Positions 14,314 through 20,713 of a DNA stretch of 20,743 nt are shown here, one piece after another. Position numbers and translations under genes: made by a program. The stretch is from a virus. The notes beneath the pieces are model-generated. The model did not search any database and was not told the DNA's origin. It saw nothing but the letters and a program-made list of their open reading frames with translations. The stretch lies in the IMG/VR virus record IMGVR_UViG_3300033388_005192, positions 1 to 20,743 of that record; one strand, written 5' to 3'. Position 1 is the first letter of the stretch, and every line of letters begins with the position of its first letter.

Positions 14314-15215
14314 TGAACTCGATAAAGATAACGAATGATCTAGGTGAGAGCATAACTATAGAACTCGCGAGGCCTGAGCAATCAGGCTTCGCAGTTTTAT
14401 ACGTCGAGGGGTTAGGCCCCACAAAAGCTAATATTGCGTTAACGGAAAGATCCGGCATCGACGGATCAAGCTATAACACCGCTAAAGCGGAGCATCGCAA
14501 TATTCTATTTGGGTTTCAGTTTCACAGCAGTCACGACATAGCGACAACTCGTCGAAATTCATACAAGTATTTTCCGTTGAAGCGGCGGATAAAGATCGAG
14601 GCGTTTGCTGGAGATCGAGAGGCCTATGCGTATGGTTACGTTGAATCGAACGAGCCTACGATATTCTCTAAAGACTCTGGTTGTATAGTCTCTGTTTTAT
14701 GTCCCGAATCATACTTGTATGATCTCGACGAAGCGCTCACTGTGTTTTCCTCGGTTACGTCAAAATTCGAATTTCCATTTTCAAACGAATCTTTAGTGTC
14801 CCCCTTGCTCGAGATGAGTGAATTACTTTTGGAAACCGAAAAGACCGTATTATATGAGGGCGAGGCCCCAATCGGTCTCCTCCTACATATTCATGCGAAT
14901 GGAAGTGCTAGTGGAGTAGTTTTCACAAACTCCCGGACCCTTGAGGAATTAGCTATAGATAGTACAAAGTTAATAGCAACTGTGGGTGCGGACATCACGG
15001 AAGGGGACAACTTTTATATTTCCACGGTAAACGGAAACAAGTATGCTATTCTCATACGAGGTGGCACAGAGTACAACATTCTGAATTGCCTTGGAGATGA
15101 CCCAACCTGGTTCCAGTTACAAAAAGGAGATAACATATTCGCATATACCGCAGCGTCCGGCCTTGTGAATTTGGAATTCAGGATAACAAACGCTGTCGCA
15201 TATGAGGGGATTTAG
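14313..15215 (+). CDS. dit: distal tail protein (Dit-like, siphovirus tail component)
   Basis: 300 residues. ATG overlaps the tape measure stop by one base (TAATG), with GAAGGGG upstream. The N-terminal domain (about 1-140) is of the siphovirus tail-component type: IKITNDLGESI, then VEGLGPTKANIALTERSGIDGS, GFQFHSSHD, RRNSYKYFPLKRRIKIEA and CPESYLYD. It forms a hexameric ring joining the tail tube to the tail tip or baseplate. Residues about 150-300 look like a beta-rich C-terminal domain, possibly a galectin-like or carbohydrate-binding domain as in some Dit proteins. Followed three bases later by the hub protein gene, the expected order Tmp, Dit, hub. The gene symbol is given by function; I cannot check orthology. 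Confidence 0.85.
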   Translation: MNSIKITNDLGESITIELARPEQSGFAVLYVEGLGPTKANIALTERSGIDGSSYNTAKAEHRNILFGFQFHSSHDIATTRRNSYKYFPLKRRIKIEAFAGDREAYAYGYVESNEPTIFSKDSGCIVSVLCPESYLYDLDEALTVFSSVTSKFEFPFSNESLVSPLLEMSELLLETEKTVLYEGEAPIGLLLHIHANGSASGVVFTNSRTLEELAIDSTKLIATVGADITEGDNFYISTVNGNKYAILIRGGTEYNILNCLGDDPTWFQLQKGDNIFAYTAASGLVNLEFRITNAVAYEGI

Positions 15216-15218
15216 ATT

Positions 15219-16289
15219 ATGGATATTGTCTTTTTAGATGAAGATTTTGAAGAGATCTATCTACTCGACAGTTTTAAATCCCTCATATGGACAGAGCGAT
15301 ATTGGAAAACTGGCGACTTTGATCTGGCCTGTGCTCCAAGTGTCGAGATTCTTGAAGCGTTGACCGACACAAAATACTTCGAGTTGACTGGCGTTGTGCG
15401 GGATTGGAAACGGAAAATGCGTCTAGAGACAATCAACATTAAGACTGATACTGAAGATGGAGATCTTCTCATAATACAAGGTAGAGATCTTTCTTCTATT
15501 CTTGGTGGTCGCATTATCTGGAACCCAACGATTATTGATGGAAACTTACAGATCGGTATTCAGGGTCTTATAAACGACGCAATAATCAGCCCGACCGATA
15601 CAGATAGGGAAATTGACAATTTCAATTTTGTGTCATCCACAGATCCACTAATAACCGCACTAACGGCCGAAACGCAGTTTCAAGGGGAATTTGTCCTGGA
15701 TGCGATCAGTCAACTTTGTATTGCTAATGGTATCGGCTTTCGTGTGATCTGGAACCAGACACTTTCAGCATTTCGTTTTGCTTTGATTGTGGGTGTTAAT
15801 CGGAGTTTTGATCAAACAGCCAACGCCACAGTCGCCTTCACTTCCGCACTAGACAATCTGATCAATGCGGATTATGTTGCAAGCGGTCGACCAGAAAAGA
15901 ATGTCTGTTTGGTCGCTGGCGAGGCCGGTGTAGGAAATGTACGAACGACAGTCGAAGTTGGGAGCGGTTCAGGTTTAGATCGAAAAGAAGTATATCTCGA
16001 AGCTAATATCACTCGAAATACCCCAGCCGGAGAGATGACTGATGAAGAATACGAAGATGCCTTAGCCGGTAAGGGTTTAGAAGAACTTGCAAAGAGGCCA
16101 TATTTAGTGGCCTTTGATGGGGAAGTTGATACCGTCATGTATGCCTACGGAACGGAGTTTAGTATGGGTGATCTTTTACAAATTGCCGACGACTACGGTC
16201 ACGCAGGTAAAGCTCGAGTTACTGAGATGATATATTCTCAAGACTCTGAGGGTATCAAATTGTATCCAACTTTTGAAACTGTAGAATAA
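15219..16289 (+). CDS. tail hub protein, ReqiPepy6 Gp37-like
   Basis: 356 residues, GAGGGG 9 bases before the ATG. It has the typical start MDIVFLDEDFEEIYLLDSFKSLIWTERYWKTGDFDL, in which a baseplate-hub-like beta domain begins, and later RDLSSILGGRIIW, a central helix-rich domain, AGEAGVGN and DLLQIADDYGHAGKARVTEMIYS. This is the Gp37-like siphovirus family, which fills the tail-tip hub or tail-associated position in phages of Gram-positive hosts. It follows Dit and precedes a receptor-binding protein. No lytic (peptidase or muramidase) domain is visible in it. Confidence 0.85.
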   Translation: MDIVFLDEDFEEIYLLDSFKSLIWTERYWKTGDFDLACAPSVEILEALTDTKYFELTGVVRDWKRKMRLETINIKTDTEDGDLLIIQGRDLSSILGGRIIWNPTIIDGNLQIGIQGLINDAIISPTDTDREIDNFNFVSSTDPLITALTAETQFQGEFVLDAISQLCIANGIGFRVIWNQTLSAFRFALIVGVNRSFDQTANATVAFTSALDNLINADYVASGRPEKNVCLVAGEAGVGNVRTTVEVGSGSGLDRKEVYLEANITRNTPAGEMTDEEYEDALAGKGLEELAKRPYLVAFDGEVDTVMYAYGTEFSMGDLLQIADDYGHAGKARVTEMIYSQDSEGIKLYPTFETVE

Positions 16290-16301
16290 AGGAGATAGAG
16301 T

Positions 16302-17774
16302 ATGACCCTACAATTTGGATTTTACAATTCCGTTGGTGAGGACCGTCTTTACGATGCGGTTGACATGTCTCGTATATTTGACGGTATGATCCTTGACGGC
16401 GTGTACGCGGCTATCGGTGACAACTTGATGGTCGTCGAGAATGCGAACATGAATGTTGCTGTTGGCACAGGTCGCGCTTGGTTCGATCATTCTTGGAGCT
16501 ATAATGACGCTGAGGTGGTAGTTGCTGTTCCCACGGCTGACGCCCTTTTGCCTCGAATCGATGTGGTCTATATCGAAATCAACCAAGATTCCGGAGTTCG
16601 GGCAAACGAGTTCGATATTCTAGAAGGAACCCCCGCAACCGAGCCCGTCGCTCCAACTCTGACAAATACGTCAACCGTCCACCAGTACCCTTTGGCCCAC
16701 ATTGAAGTTGCAGCTACTGTAACCGAAATTACTCAGGCCAATATCGTCAATAAGGTTGGTACGGAAGAGTGTCCATTCGTAATTTGCCCCCTGGAATACG
16801 TTACCACAAATGCCATAGTCGCACAGTGGGAGGCCGAATGGGAAGAGTGGTTCGACAGCATCAAAGATCAACTCTCATCCGAGGCCGAAACAAACCTGCA
16901 GGCCCAGATCTGGGATCTTGCTGGTGTTGAATCCGGGGCACCCCCGTATGCCGATGATATGGTTAGCTTGGCAGCCCACGATCACTCAGGAGCTCATGAT
17001 CAAATCCCTCCGGGTGGACTTGAAACGGGCGCCGTAACAGAGGCTAAGATTGCTACCGGCGCAGTTACTAACACCAAGCTTGGGGCACTTGCCGTTACCG
17101 CACCAAAAATAGACGGCCTTGCTGTTACGGAAGGAAAGTTGGGCCCGAAGTCTGTCGTCGCATCAAAGTTAGGTAATAATATTGCCGGTGACGGGTTAGG
17201 TGGCGGAGATGGTTTAGCCCTCTCCGTGAACGTGGATGCCTCGACCATAGTGGTTGCTAGTGATATTCTCAAGGTACCAACTGAGGGAATCACCGATAAC
17301 GAGATTGAAAATTTGACCCGATATATTTTCCTTCCTGCGGTGGGCTTTCTCCCGGTTGTTGGCGCAATTAAGACCCCCGACTCTGACTACCTTACGTATC
17401 TTGAATATGTCGATAGTGTCATGAACCACGCTGTTTCTCAGTTTATGTTGCCGCCCGGACTTGTGGACGAGGAATTAGATGTCTATCTAGTCCATTGGAA
17501 TGACGTTACTGGAAATATGGATTGGGAAGTCACTTTCTTTGAGTTTGCTATCGATAAGATCTGGGATCTTCCGCTCGATACGTGGGATGAGGTTATCGAA
17601 AAAACCTTTAACGTAGAGAACCTTAAAATCAAACACTCTCTTTTGGGAACTTACACACCAACAGGGTCCTTGCTTCCCGTTGAGGTAGATTTGATTCGTC
17701 ACGGTGAATCAGATGCGAATGGGGGTGACGAGCTTGTATATGGCCTGCTCCTCGCATATACTGCCAGTCGGTAA
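16302..17774 (+). CDS. tail fibre / receptor-binding or baseplate protein
   Basis: 490 residues, ribosome binding site AAAGGAGAT. The N-terminus (MTLQFGFYNSV...YDAVDMSRIFDGMILDGVY) is that of phage baseplate/receptor-binding proteins, and about 50-170 is a beta-rich anchor domain (GTGRAWFDHSWSY, DVVYIEINQD). WEEWFDSIKDQL near 184-195 is a coiled connector. At about 225 there is a histidine cluster (AAHDHSGAHD), a known marker of phage fibre segments, followed by imperfect repeats of about ten residues (GAVTEAKIATGAVTNTKLGA..., 245-290) that resemble a fibre shaft. A C-terminal domain (about 320-490) lacks the repeat and is the best candidate for a receptor-binding tip; I cannot name its fold. 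Its role in host adsorption is inferred from position, after the hub. Confidence 0.75.
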   Translation: MTLQFGFYNSVGEDRLYDAVDMSRIFDGMILDGVYAAIGDNLMVVENANMNVAVGTGRAWFDHSWSYNDAEVVVAVPTADALLPRIDVVYIEINQDSGVRANEFDILEGTPATEPVAPTLTNTSTVHQYPLAHIEVAATVTEITQANIVNKVGTEECPFVICPLEYVTTNAIVAQWEAEWEEWFDSIKDQLSSEAETNLQAQIWDLAGVESGAPPYADDMVSLAAHDHSGAHDQIPPGGLETGAVTEAKIATGAVTNTKLGALAVTAPKIDGLAVTEGKLGPKSVVASKLGNNIAGDGLGGGDGLALSVNVDASTIVVASDILKVPTEGITDNEIENLTRYIFLPAVGFLPVVGAIKTPDSDYLTYLEYVDSVMNHAVSQFMLPPGLVDEELDVYLVHWNDVTGNMDWEVTFFEFAIDKIWDLPLDTWDEVIEKTFNVENLKIKHSLLGTYTPTGSLLPVEVDLIRHGESDANGGDELVYGLLLAYTASR

Positions 17775-17779
17775 GTCTA

Positions 17780-18130
17780 ATGGATAACACTATATTAACA
17801 ATAGTTCAATGCGTTGTCACAGCTTTAGCTGCAGTCGGCGCTTCTTCCGGATTCTGGGTATACATGGACAGTAAACGAAAAACTCGCAACCTCACGAGTA
17901 AACTTCTCATTGGACTCGCTCATGATAGAATTCTCTCTCTGTCCTTGGTCTATATCGATAGGGGGTTCATTACCCCAGATGAGTTCGAGAACCTGCACGA
18001 TTTCTTGTACGTACCCTATGTGGCGCTTGGTGGTAACGGATCAGCTATACGCCTAATGAATAAAATCAAAAAGCTCCCATTGGGGGAGCCGGAAGATCGA
18101 TTAAAAGGAGATGTACCTCATGGTTTTTAG
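17780..18130 (+). CDS. small membrane protein of the lysis region
   Basis: 116 residues. The ATG is five bases after the preceding stop and has only a weak ribosome binding site, so coupling to the fibre gene is likely. One membrane segment is seen at residues about 5-29, followed by a cytoplasmic-type basic stretch (SKRKTRN), SKLLIGLAHDRILSLSLVYIDRG and NLHDFLYVPYVALGGNGSAIRLMNKIKKL. This pattern is common in small phage proteins found next to holins; I recall no proven function. Its end overlaps the holin start by 11 bases. It could be a holin partner or antiholin, but nothing proves it. Confidence 0.7.
   Translation: MDNTILTIVQCVVTALAAVGASSGFWVYMDSKRKTRNLTSKLLIGLAHDRILSLSLVYIDRGFITPDEFENLHDFLYVPYVALGGNGSAIRLMNKIKKLPLGEPEDRLKGDVPHGF
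18073..18089 (+). other. small hairpin ahead of the holin ribosome binding site
   Basis: GCTCCC / GGGAGC with a five-base loop (ATTGG), within the 17780 gene and 14 bases before AAAAGGAG of the holin. It has no T run, so it is not a terminator. A modest influence on holin translation is possible. Confidence 0.4.
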
Positions 18131-18320
18131 TAATAAGACGTACGACATTCTCAAATGGGTCGGCATGATCGCATTGCCGGCACTCGGAACGCTATATTTT
18201 GCGCTTGCCGGGATTTGGGGTTTCCCATACGGCGAACAAGTTGTCGGCACCATTATGGCCCTTAACGTTTGTTTGGGTGCCATGTTGGGTATTAGTTCTA
18301 GGAACTATCAAAAGCAATAA
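18120..18320 (+). CDS. phage holin, r1t-like
   Basis: 66 residues from ATG 18120, preceded by AAAAGGAG with nine bases spacing. An in-frame ATG at 18111 (adds MYL) touches the ribosome binding site and is not used, unless as a rare alternative. The sequence NKTYDILKWVGMIALPALGTLYFALAGIWGFPYGEQVVGTIMALNVCLGAMLGISS is characteristic of the r1t-like holin family, with membrane segments about 10-30 and 41-58 and a short polar end (RNYQKQ). Holins make the membrane holes that let the endolysin reach the cell wall. No endolysin gene is adjacent. Confidence 0.85.
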   Translation: MVFSNKTYDILKWVGMIALPALGTLYFALAGIWGFPYGEQVVGTIMALNVCLGAMLGISSRNYQKQ

Positions 18321-18330
18321 GTCCGTTTAG

Positions 18331-18359
18331 TCTCTCGCATTAGAAACATCTGTTATAAT
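18331..18359 (+). promoter_or_regulatory. promoter P1 of the shared ACA-TATAATG family
   Basis: -10 TATAAT at 18354-18359 with upstream TGT (extended -10). ACA at 18346-18348 and TCGC at 18335-18338 match the spacing of the other three promoters. The -10 box is followed directly by the ribosome binding site AAAGGAG (18361-18367), so the start would fall near 18366 and the resulting RNA would have only about 8 bases before the ATG. Confidence 0.6.
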
Positions 18360-18373
18360 GAAAGGAGACAAAA

Positions 18374-18640
18374 ATGGAAAACCGACAAAAGTTGTTTGAT
18401 GCGGAGGTTGACCGTGTACTTGATCTCATGTCCAATATGAAGCCATCCACGGATGACTACAAGAAAACTGTAGAATCACTAAAGACTTTATGCGAGGCGC
18501 GATCCAAAAAAAGCGCGCTGCTCATAGAGCCTGAAACGATTATTACAGCTCTAAGTAGTATCCTCGGGATTGTGCTCATATTGCAACATGAGCGCTTGAA
18601 CGTGGTTACCTCCCGCGCAATTAGTTTTGTGCGGAAATAA
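18374..18640 (+). CDS. conserved small phage membrane protein
   Basis: 88 residues, AAAGGAG at 18361-18367. The N-terminal 45 residues are a charged helix (FDAEVDRVLDLMSNMKPSTDDYKKTVESLKTLCEARSKKSALL), followed by a hydrophobic helix (about 51-70, IITALSSILGIVLILQHE) and a basic end (RAISFVRK). This arrangement is common in small phage proteins close to the holin; I know of no function. It is the last gene before the strong terminator at 18655-18694 and may be read both from the late transcript and from P1. Confidence 0.7.
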   Translation: MENRQKLFDAEVDRVLDLMSNMKPSTDDYKKTVESLKTLCEARSKKSALLIEPETIITALSSILGIVLILQHERLNVVTSRAISFVRK

Positions 18641-18654
18641 TTAGTTGCTCCTCC

Positions 18655-18694
18655 AAAAGAGAAGTTATGTAGAAATACATAGCTTTTCTTTTTT
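18655..18694 (+). terminator. rho-independent terminator T1
   Basis: A 17-bp stem (18655-18671 with 18676-18692), only two of its pairs wobble, capped by a GAAA loop (18672-18675) and ending in a C/T-rich tract (CTTTTCTTTTTT). It lies 15 bases after the 88-residue gene and just before promoter P2, and so separates the structural transcript from the downstream unit. Confidence 0.85.
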
Positions 18695-18695
18695 C

Positions 18696-18724
18696 TTCCT
18701 CGCGTGAAATACAGTCCCTATAAT
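18696..18724 (+). promoter_or_regulatory. promoter P2 of the shared ACA-TATAATG family
   Basis: TATAAT at 18719-18724 with GAAA behind it, ACA at 18711-18713, CTCGC at 18699-18703. CAGT (18712-18715) and ACTG (18728-18731) flank the -10 region. Start expected near 18731, on the first base of the hairpin at 18731-18748. Confidence 0.65.
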
Positions 18725-18730
18725 GAAACT

Positions 18731-18826
18731 GGAATCTTATACGATTCCGACAGAGCCAAATCAGGATCTTTTTTATTTCTTCAAATTTTCCCGGGTGGGA
18801 TTTTTGGACCAACCAAAAGGAGGTGC
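18731..18826 (+). promoter_or_regulatory. structured 5' leader of the small peptide gene
   Basis: Three hairpins follow each other. GGAATC/GATTCC (18731-18748) lies at the expected RNA 5' end, TCCC/GGGA (18789-18800) follows, and TTTTGG/CCAAAA (18802-18818) runs into the ribosome binding site AAAGGAGG (18816-18823). GGATC at 18764-18768, ahead of a T run at 18769-18774, could pair with GATTCC instead of the first arm, giving a weak alternative structure. I see no known riboswitch class. Confidence 0.45.
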
Positions 18827-18913
18827 ATGGTTAAAACGTTCAAAACAGTATGGCGGTATAGGGGTTTTAAGGCTGCCGTAAAGTGGTTGATAAGTGATAT
18901 TCTAAAATCTTGA
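18827..18913 (+). CDS. 28-residue cationic peptide
   Basis: ATG 18827 with AAAGGAGG three bases before it (a short spacing) and TGA at 18911-18913. The peptide MVKTFKTVWRYRGFKAAVKW plus LISDILKS has seven Lys or Arg and one Asp (net about +6) and three hydrophobic patches that can form an amphipathic helix. It is the first gene behind P2. It resembles membrane-active peptides in composition, but I know no homologue; an antiholin-like or membrane-associated role is a guess. Codons downstream in the frame belong to nothing else. A chance open frame is possible, but the ribosome binding site and the next gene's tight fit argue for a real gene. Confidence 0.5.
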   Translation: MVKTFKTVWRYRGFKAAVKWLISDILKS

Positions 18914-18925
18914 AAGGAGAAAAGG

Positions 18926-19240
18926 GTGAAAATCAACGTTAAGCAAAGCAGAAAAGATGACTGGACAATAGCGGCATGGTGTGAAGGTAGTCCTACGAAG
19001 CCATCGGAGAACACGCATGAAATACGCGAATTCTGGTACTGGTCGGCTATTAGGGGGTGGCAGCCACGATATTTCTCAAACAACGCCCTTGCGGTGCGCA
19101 GAGTCTTCGCGCTCATTAAGAGCCGGGGGCTGACGGAACTATTAGGTGTGCCTTCGTTTTTGACTATCCCGCTAGACCAACAAATTGTCGCGATATTACA
19201 GATGATTGAAAAGGAGGGCCATGAATCCGCGAATTCATAG
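18926..19240 (+). CDS. hypothetical protein of the accessory region
   Basis: 104 residues from GTG 18926, with GAAAGGAG seven bases before it. It has no membrane segment. Features are a Lys/Arg-rich start (NVKQSRKDDW), a Trp-rich middle (WYWSAIRGWQPRYFS, residues about 37-51), and an acidic C-terminal part (IEKEGHESANS). I do not recognise a family. It overlaps the next gene by 20 bases and shares its transcript, so the two may act together. Confidence 0.6.
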   Translation: MKINVKQSRKDDWTIAAWCEGSPTKPSENTHEIREFWYWSAIRGWQPRYFSNNALAVRRVFALIKSRGLTELLGVPSFLTIPLDQQIVAILQMIEKEGHESANS

Positions 19241-19997
19241 GCTTCGGGAAGGGGTCGTTCGGGAAGCTCCGACAATTTTGACCGTTTTCGGAGTAACGGG
19301 GCTCGTCACAACGACGATATTTACTATCCGGGGTACAATTGAGGCTGTGGCTATTCTTGCCAAGGAGCGTGAAGCTGCAGAAGAATTGTTCGATGGTGGT
19401 GTCAGAGAATTAGAATTCAAAGAAAAGATGGGAATCACCTGGAAGTGTTATATTCCAACCGCCATTTGTGGTACCTTCACGGCGGCATGCATTTTAGGTG
19501 CGAACAGCATCAACCTCAAACGAAACGCAGCGTTAGCCGGCGTTTACGCAGTTGCTGTAGAGGGCCTTCGTGAGTATCAAGGTAAAGTGATCGAAACCCT
19601 CGGAAAGAAGAAGCACGATAAGATCCTGGAGGGTATATCTGAAGATCGCATTGGTGAAAACCCCCCGGAAGATCGACTCATAGTCGTTGACGGTGGGGGC
19701 GTGTTGTTCTACGATAGCTTCTCCGGACGATATTTCGAGGCCACGATGGAGAGGGTAAAACGAGCAATCAATGACTTCAACTATGAGTTGCTTGACGAGA
19801 TGTGGAAGGAGGTGAATGAGTTCTACGACTTTATAGGCCTTGAGCATATCGAGGCGGGAAGGCGGGTTGGTTGGCGGATCGAGGAGGGAAAATTGGAGGT
19901 GCGCTTTGACGCGAAGATTGTAAATGCCCCGGATTCCAGGTGGCATGATGAACCCTGCATCGTTATGTCATATCCTGCCGAACCGAGATTTCTGTAA
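19221..19997 (+). CDS. DUF6353-like phage membrane protein
   Basis: 258 residues. ATG 19221 is preceded by AAAAGGAGG (19209-19217); an earlier in-frame TTG at 19206 is inside that site and is rejected. A membrane segment (APTILTVFGVTGLVTTTIFTI) lies at about 15-35 and another (CYIPTAICGTFTAACILGANSI) at about 75-95, with a coiled or charged linker between. Residues 100-258 are a soluble domain with GGGVLFYDSFSGRYFEATMERVKRAINDFNYEL and a C-terminal EAGRRVGWRIEEGKLEVRFD. This layout is that of DUF6353-like phage proteins, a family often found in phages of Gram-positive bacteria; its function is unknown. Confidence 0.75.
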   Translation: MNPRIHRLREGVVREAPTILTVFGVTGLVTTTIFTIRGTIEAVAILAKEREAAEELFDGGVRELEFKEKMGITWKCYIPTAICGTFTAACILGANSINLKRNAALAGVYAVAVEGLREYQGKVIETLGKKKHDKILEGISEDRIGENPPEDRLIVVDGGGVLFYDSFSGRYFEATMERVKRAINDFNYELLDEMWKEVNEFYDFIGLEHIEAGRRVGWRIEEGKLEVRFDAKIVNAPDSRWHDEPCIVMSYPAEPRFL

Positions 19998-20025
19998 TAG
20001 AAAAAAGAAAAACATGGTGTATAAT
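19997..20025 (+). promoter_or_regulatory. promoter P3 of the shared ACA-TATAATG family
   Basis: TATAAT at 20020-20025 with GAAA behind it and ACAT at 20012-20015, exactly as in the other three. This one lacks the TCGC block and has an A-rich stretch instead. Start expected near 20032, which leaves a 27-base leader with a normal ribosome binding site for the gene at 20059. Confidence 0.6.
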
Positions 20026-20041
20026 GAAACCCTATTATCTA

Positions 20042-20061
20042 TTTGAAAGGAGAAAACGATG
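20042..20061 (+). repeat. ribosome-binding-site leader repeat, copy 1
   Basis: TTTGAAAGGAGAAAACGATG, identical to 20281-20300. It includes the SD sequence and the ATG of the 58-residue gene. Confidence 0.85.
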
Positions 20062-20235
20062 TTTGAAAACTTGAAGAATAAGGTGAAGGAAAACCCCGTC
20101 CGCGCAAAGCAGATTGGTGTTGCTGTTGGTGCACTCGTTGGAGTGACCGTCATAGCGGCGGCCATCTACTTTTACAGTGATGGGGCAACTCTCCCCCTTA
20201 TTGTTGAAGACACGCTCGAAGCTCTCGCCGAGTAG
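20059..20235 (+). CDS. 58-residue single-span membrane protein
   Basis: ATG 20059 follows GAAAGGAG. The basic amphipathic N-terminus (FENLKNKVKENPVRAKQ) is followed by one membrane helix (about 18-41, GVAVGALVGVTVIAAAIYFYS) and an acidic end (VEDTLEALAE), giving an inside-N-terminus orientation by the positive-inside rule. It has its own promoter (P3) and terminator (T2) and so is a small separate unit. Function unknown. Confidence 0.65.
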   Translation: MFENLKNKVKENPVRAKQIGVAVGALVGVTVIAAAIYFYSDGATLPLIVEDTLEALAE

Positions 20236-20249
20236 TATATTTGGACCTT

Positions 20250-20284
20250 AGGCGTCATTAACATGGCGCCTTTTATTTCTTTTG
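20250..20284 (+). terminator. rho-independent terminator T2
   Basis: A nine-bp stem AGGCGTCAT / ATGGCGCCT (one G-T pair), loop TAAC, followed by TTTATTTCTTTT. It lies 14 bases after the 58-residue gene. The next ribosome binding site starts directly in its T tract. Confidence 0.75.
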
Positions 20285-20300
20285 AAAGGAGAAAACGATG
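20281..20300 (+). repeat. ribosome-binding-site leader repeat, copy 2
   Basis: TTTGAAAGGAGAAAACGATG, identical to 20042-20061. It serves the ATG at 20298. Confidence 0.85.
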
Positions 20301-20492
20301 GATAAGTCTAAAGCCTACAAACTTGGAGTGATTGTTGGAGAGATTATTGTCATTCTCTTCGCTGTGGTGGTATTGTCGTTTATTATCGCCAACTGGCGCT
20401 GGGCCCTGGGGCTTGTGGGTATCATAGTTCTACTGCTTTTTATCATTGAGATGGCGAAACCGAAGAAAGGAGAAGATGATGGCAGCACCTAA
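20298..20492 (+). CDS. 64-residue two-span membrane protein
   Basis: ATG 20298 with GAAAGGAG. Two membrane segments are seen, about 9-31 (LGVIVGEIIVILFAVVVLSFI) and 36-53 (WALGLVGIIVLLLFIIEM), joined by a short turn (ANWR), with a charged end (KPKKGEDDGST). There is no promoter between terminator T2 and this gene, so it depends on readthrough of T2 or on an unseen signal. Its end overlaps the next gene by 14 bases. Function unknown; a small membrane component or superinfection-type protein is possible. Confidence 0.65.
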   Translation: MDKSKAYKLGVIVGEIIVILFAVVVLSFIIANWRWALGLVGIIVLLLFIIEMAKPKKGEDDGST

Positions 20493-20688
20493 GAAACAAA
20501 GCCTGTGGAACCGGGCAAAAGAAAGTATCACCGAGGTCAAAAACACGCAGATAGCCGTTCAAAGTGCGATATTGGTTGGATCGGTTGTATGTTTGGGCGG
20601 TTTCATGGTCCTCACCGCAGTAGCTATTAGCCATACAAATATCAACATAACGGTGGTTGTTGATCCGGGGAGGAAGAACTTCCGTTAA
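20479..20688 (+). CDS. 69-residue small membrane protein
   Basis: Two adjacent ATGs (20476, 20479) follow AAAGGAG at 20466-20472; 20479 has the better spacing (six bases) and is chosen. One membrane helix (about 27-47, ILVGSVVCLGGFMVLTAVAIS) follows a basic N-terminus (KKQSLWNRAKESITEVKN); the end is extended (NINITVVVDPGRKNFR). It is translationally coupled to the 64-residue gene. Function unknown. Confidence 0.6.
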   Translation: MAAPKKQSLWNRAKESITEVKNTQIAVQSAILVGSVVCLGGFMVLTAVAISHTNINITVVVDPGRKNFR

Positions 20689-20713
20689 TCGCAGGGATTA
20701 CATAGGGTATAAT
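20685..20713 (+). promoter_or_regulatory. promoter P4 of the shared ACA-TATAATG family
   Basis: TATAAT at 20708-20713 with GAAC behind it, ACAT at 20700-20703, TCGC at 20689-20692. CATAGGG (20701-20707) and CCCTATG (20726-20732) form a perfect inverted repeat around it. It precedes a gene that starts beyond the window; its ribosome binding site (AAAAGGAG) is at 20733-20740. Confidence 0.6.

Noticed and set aside
18621-18812. Reverse-strand open frame over the terminator and promoter P2
   Set aside because: It runs through the T1 hairpin, P2 and leader, without a ribosome binding site or family resemblance.
18704-18826. Longer version of the 28-residue peptide gene starting at 18704
   Set aside because: It would start upstream of the -10 of P2, has no ribosome binding site, and would run through the leader hairpins; the ATG at 18827 has a strong SD.
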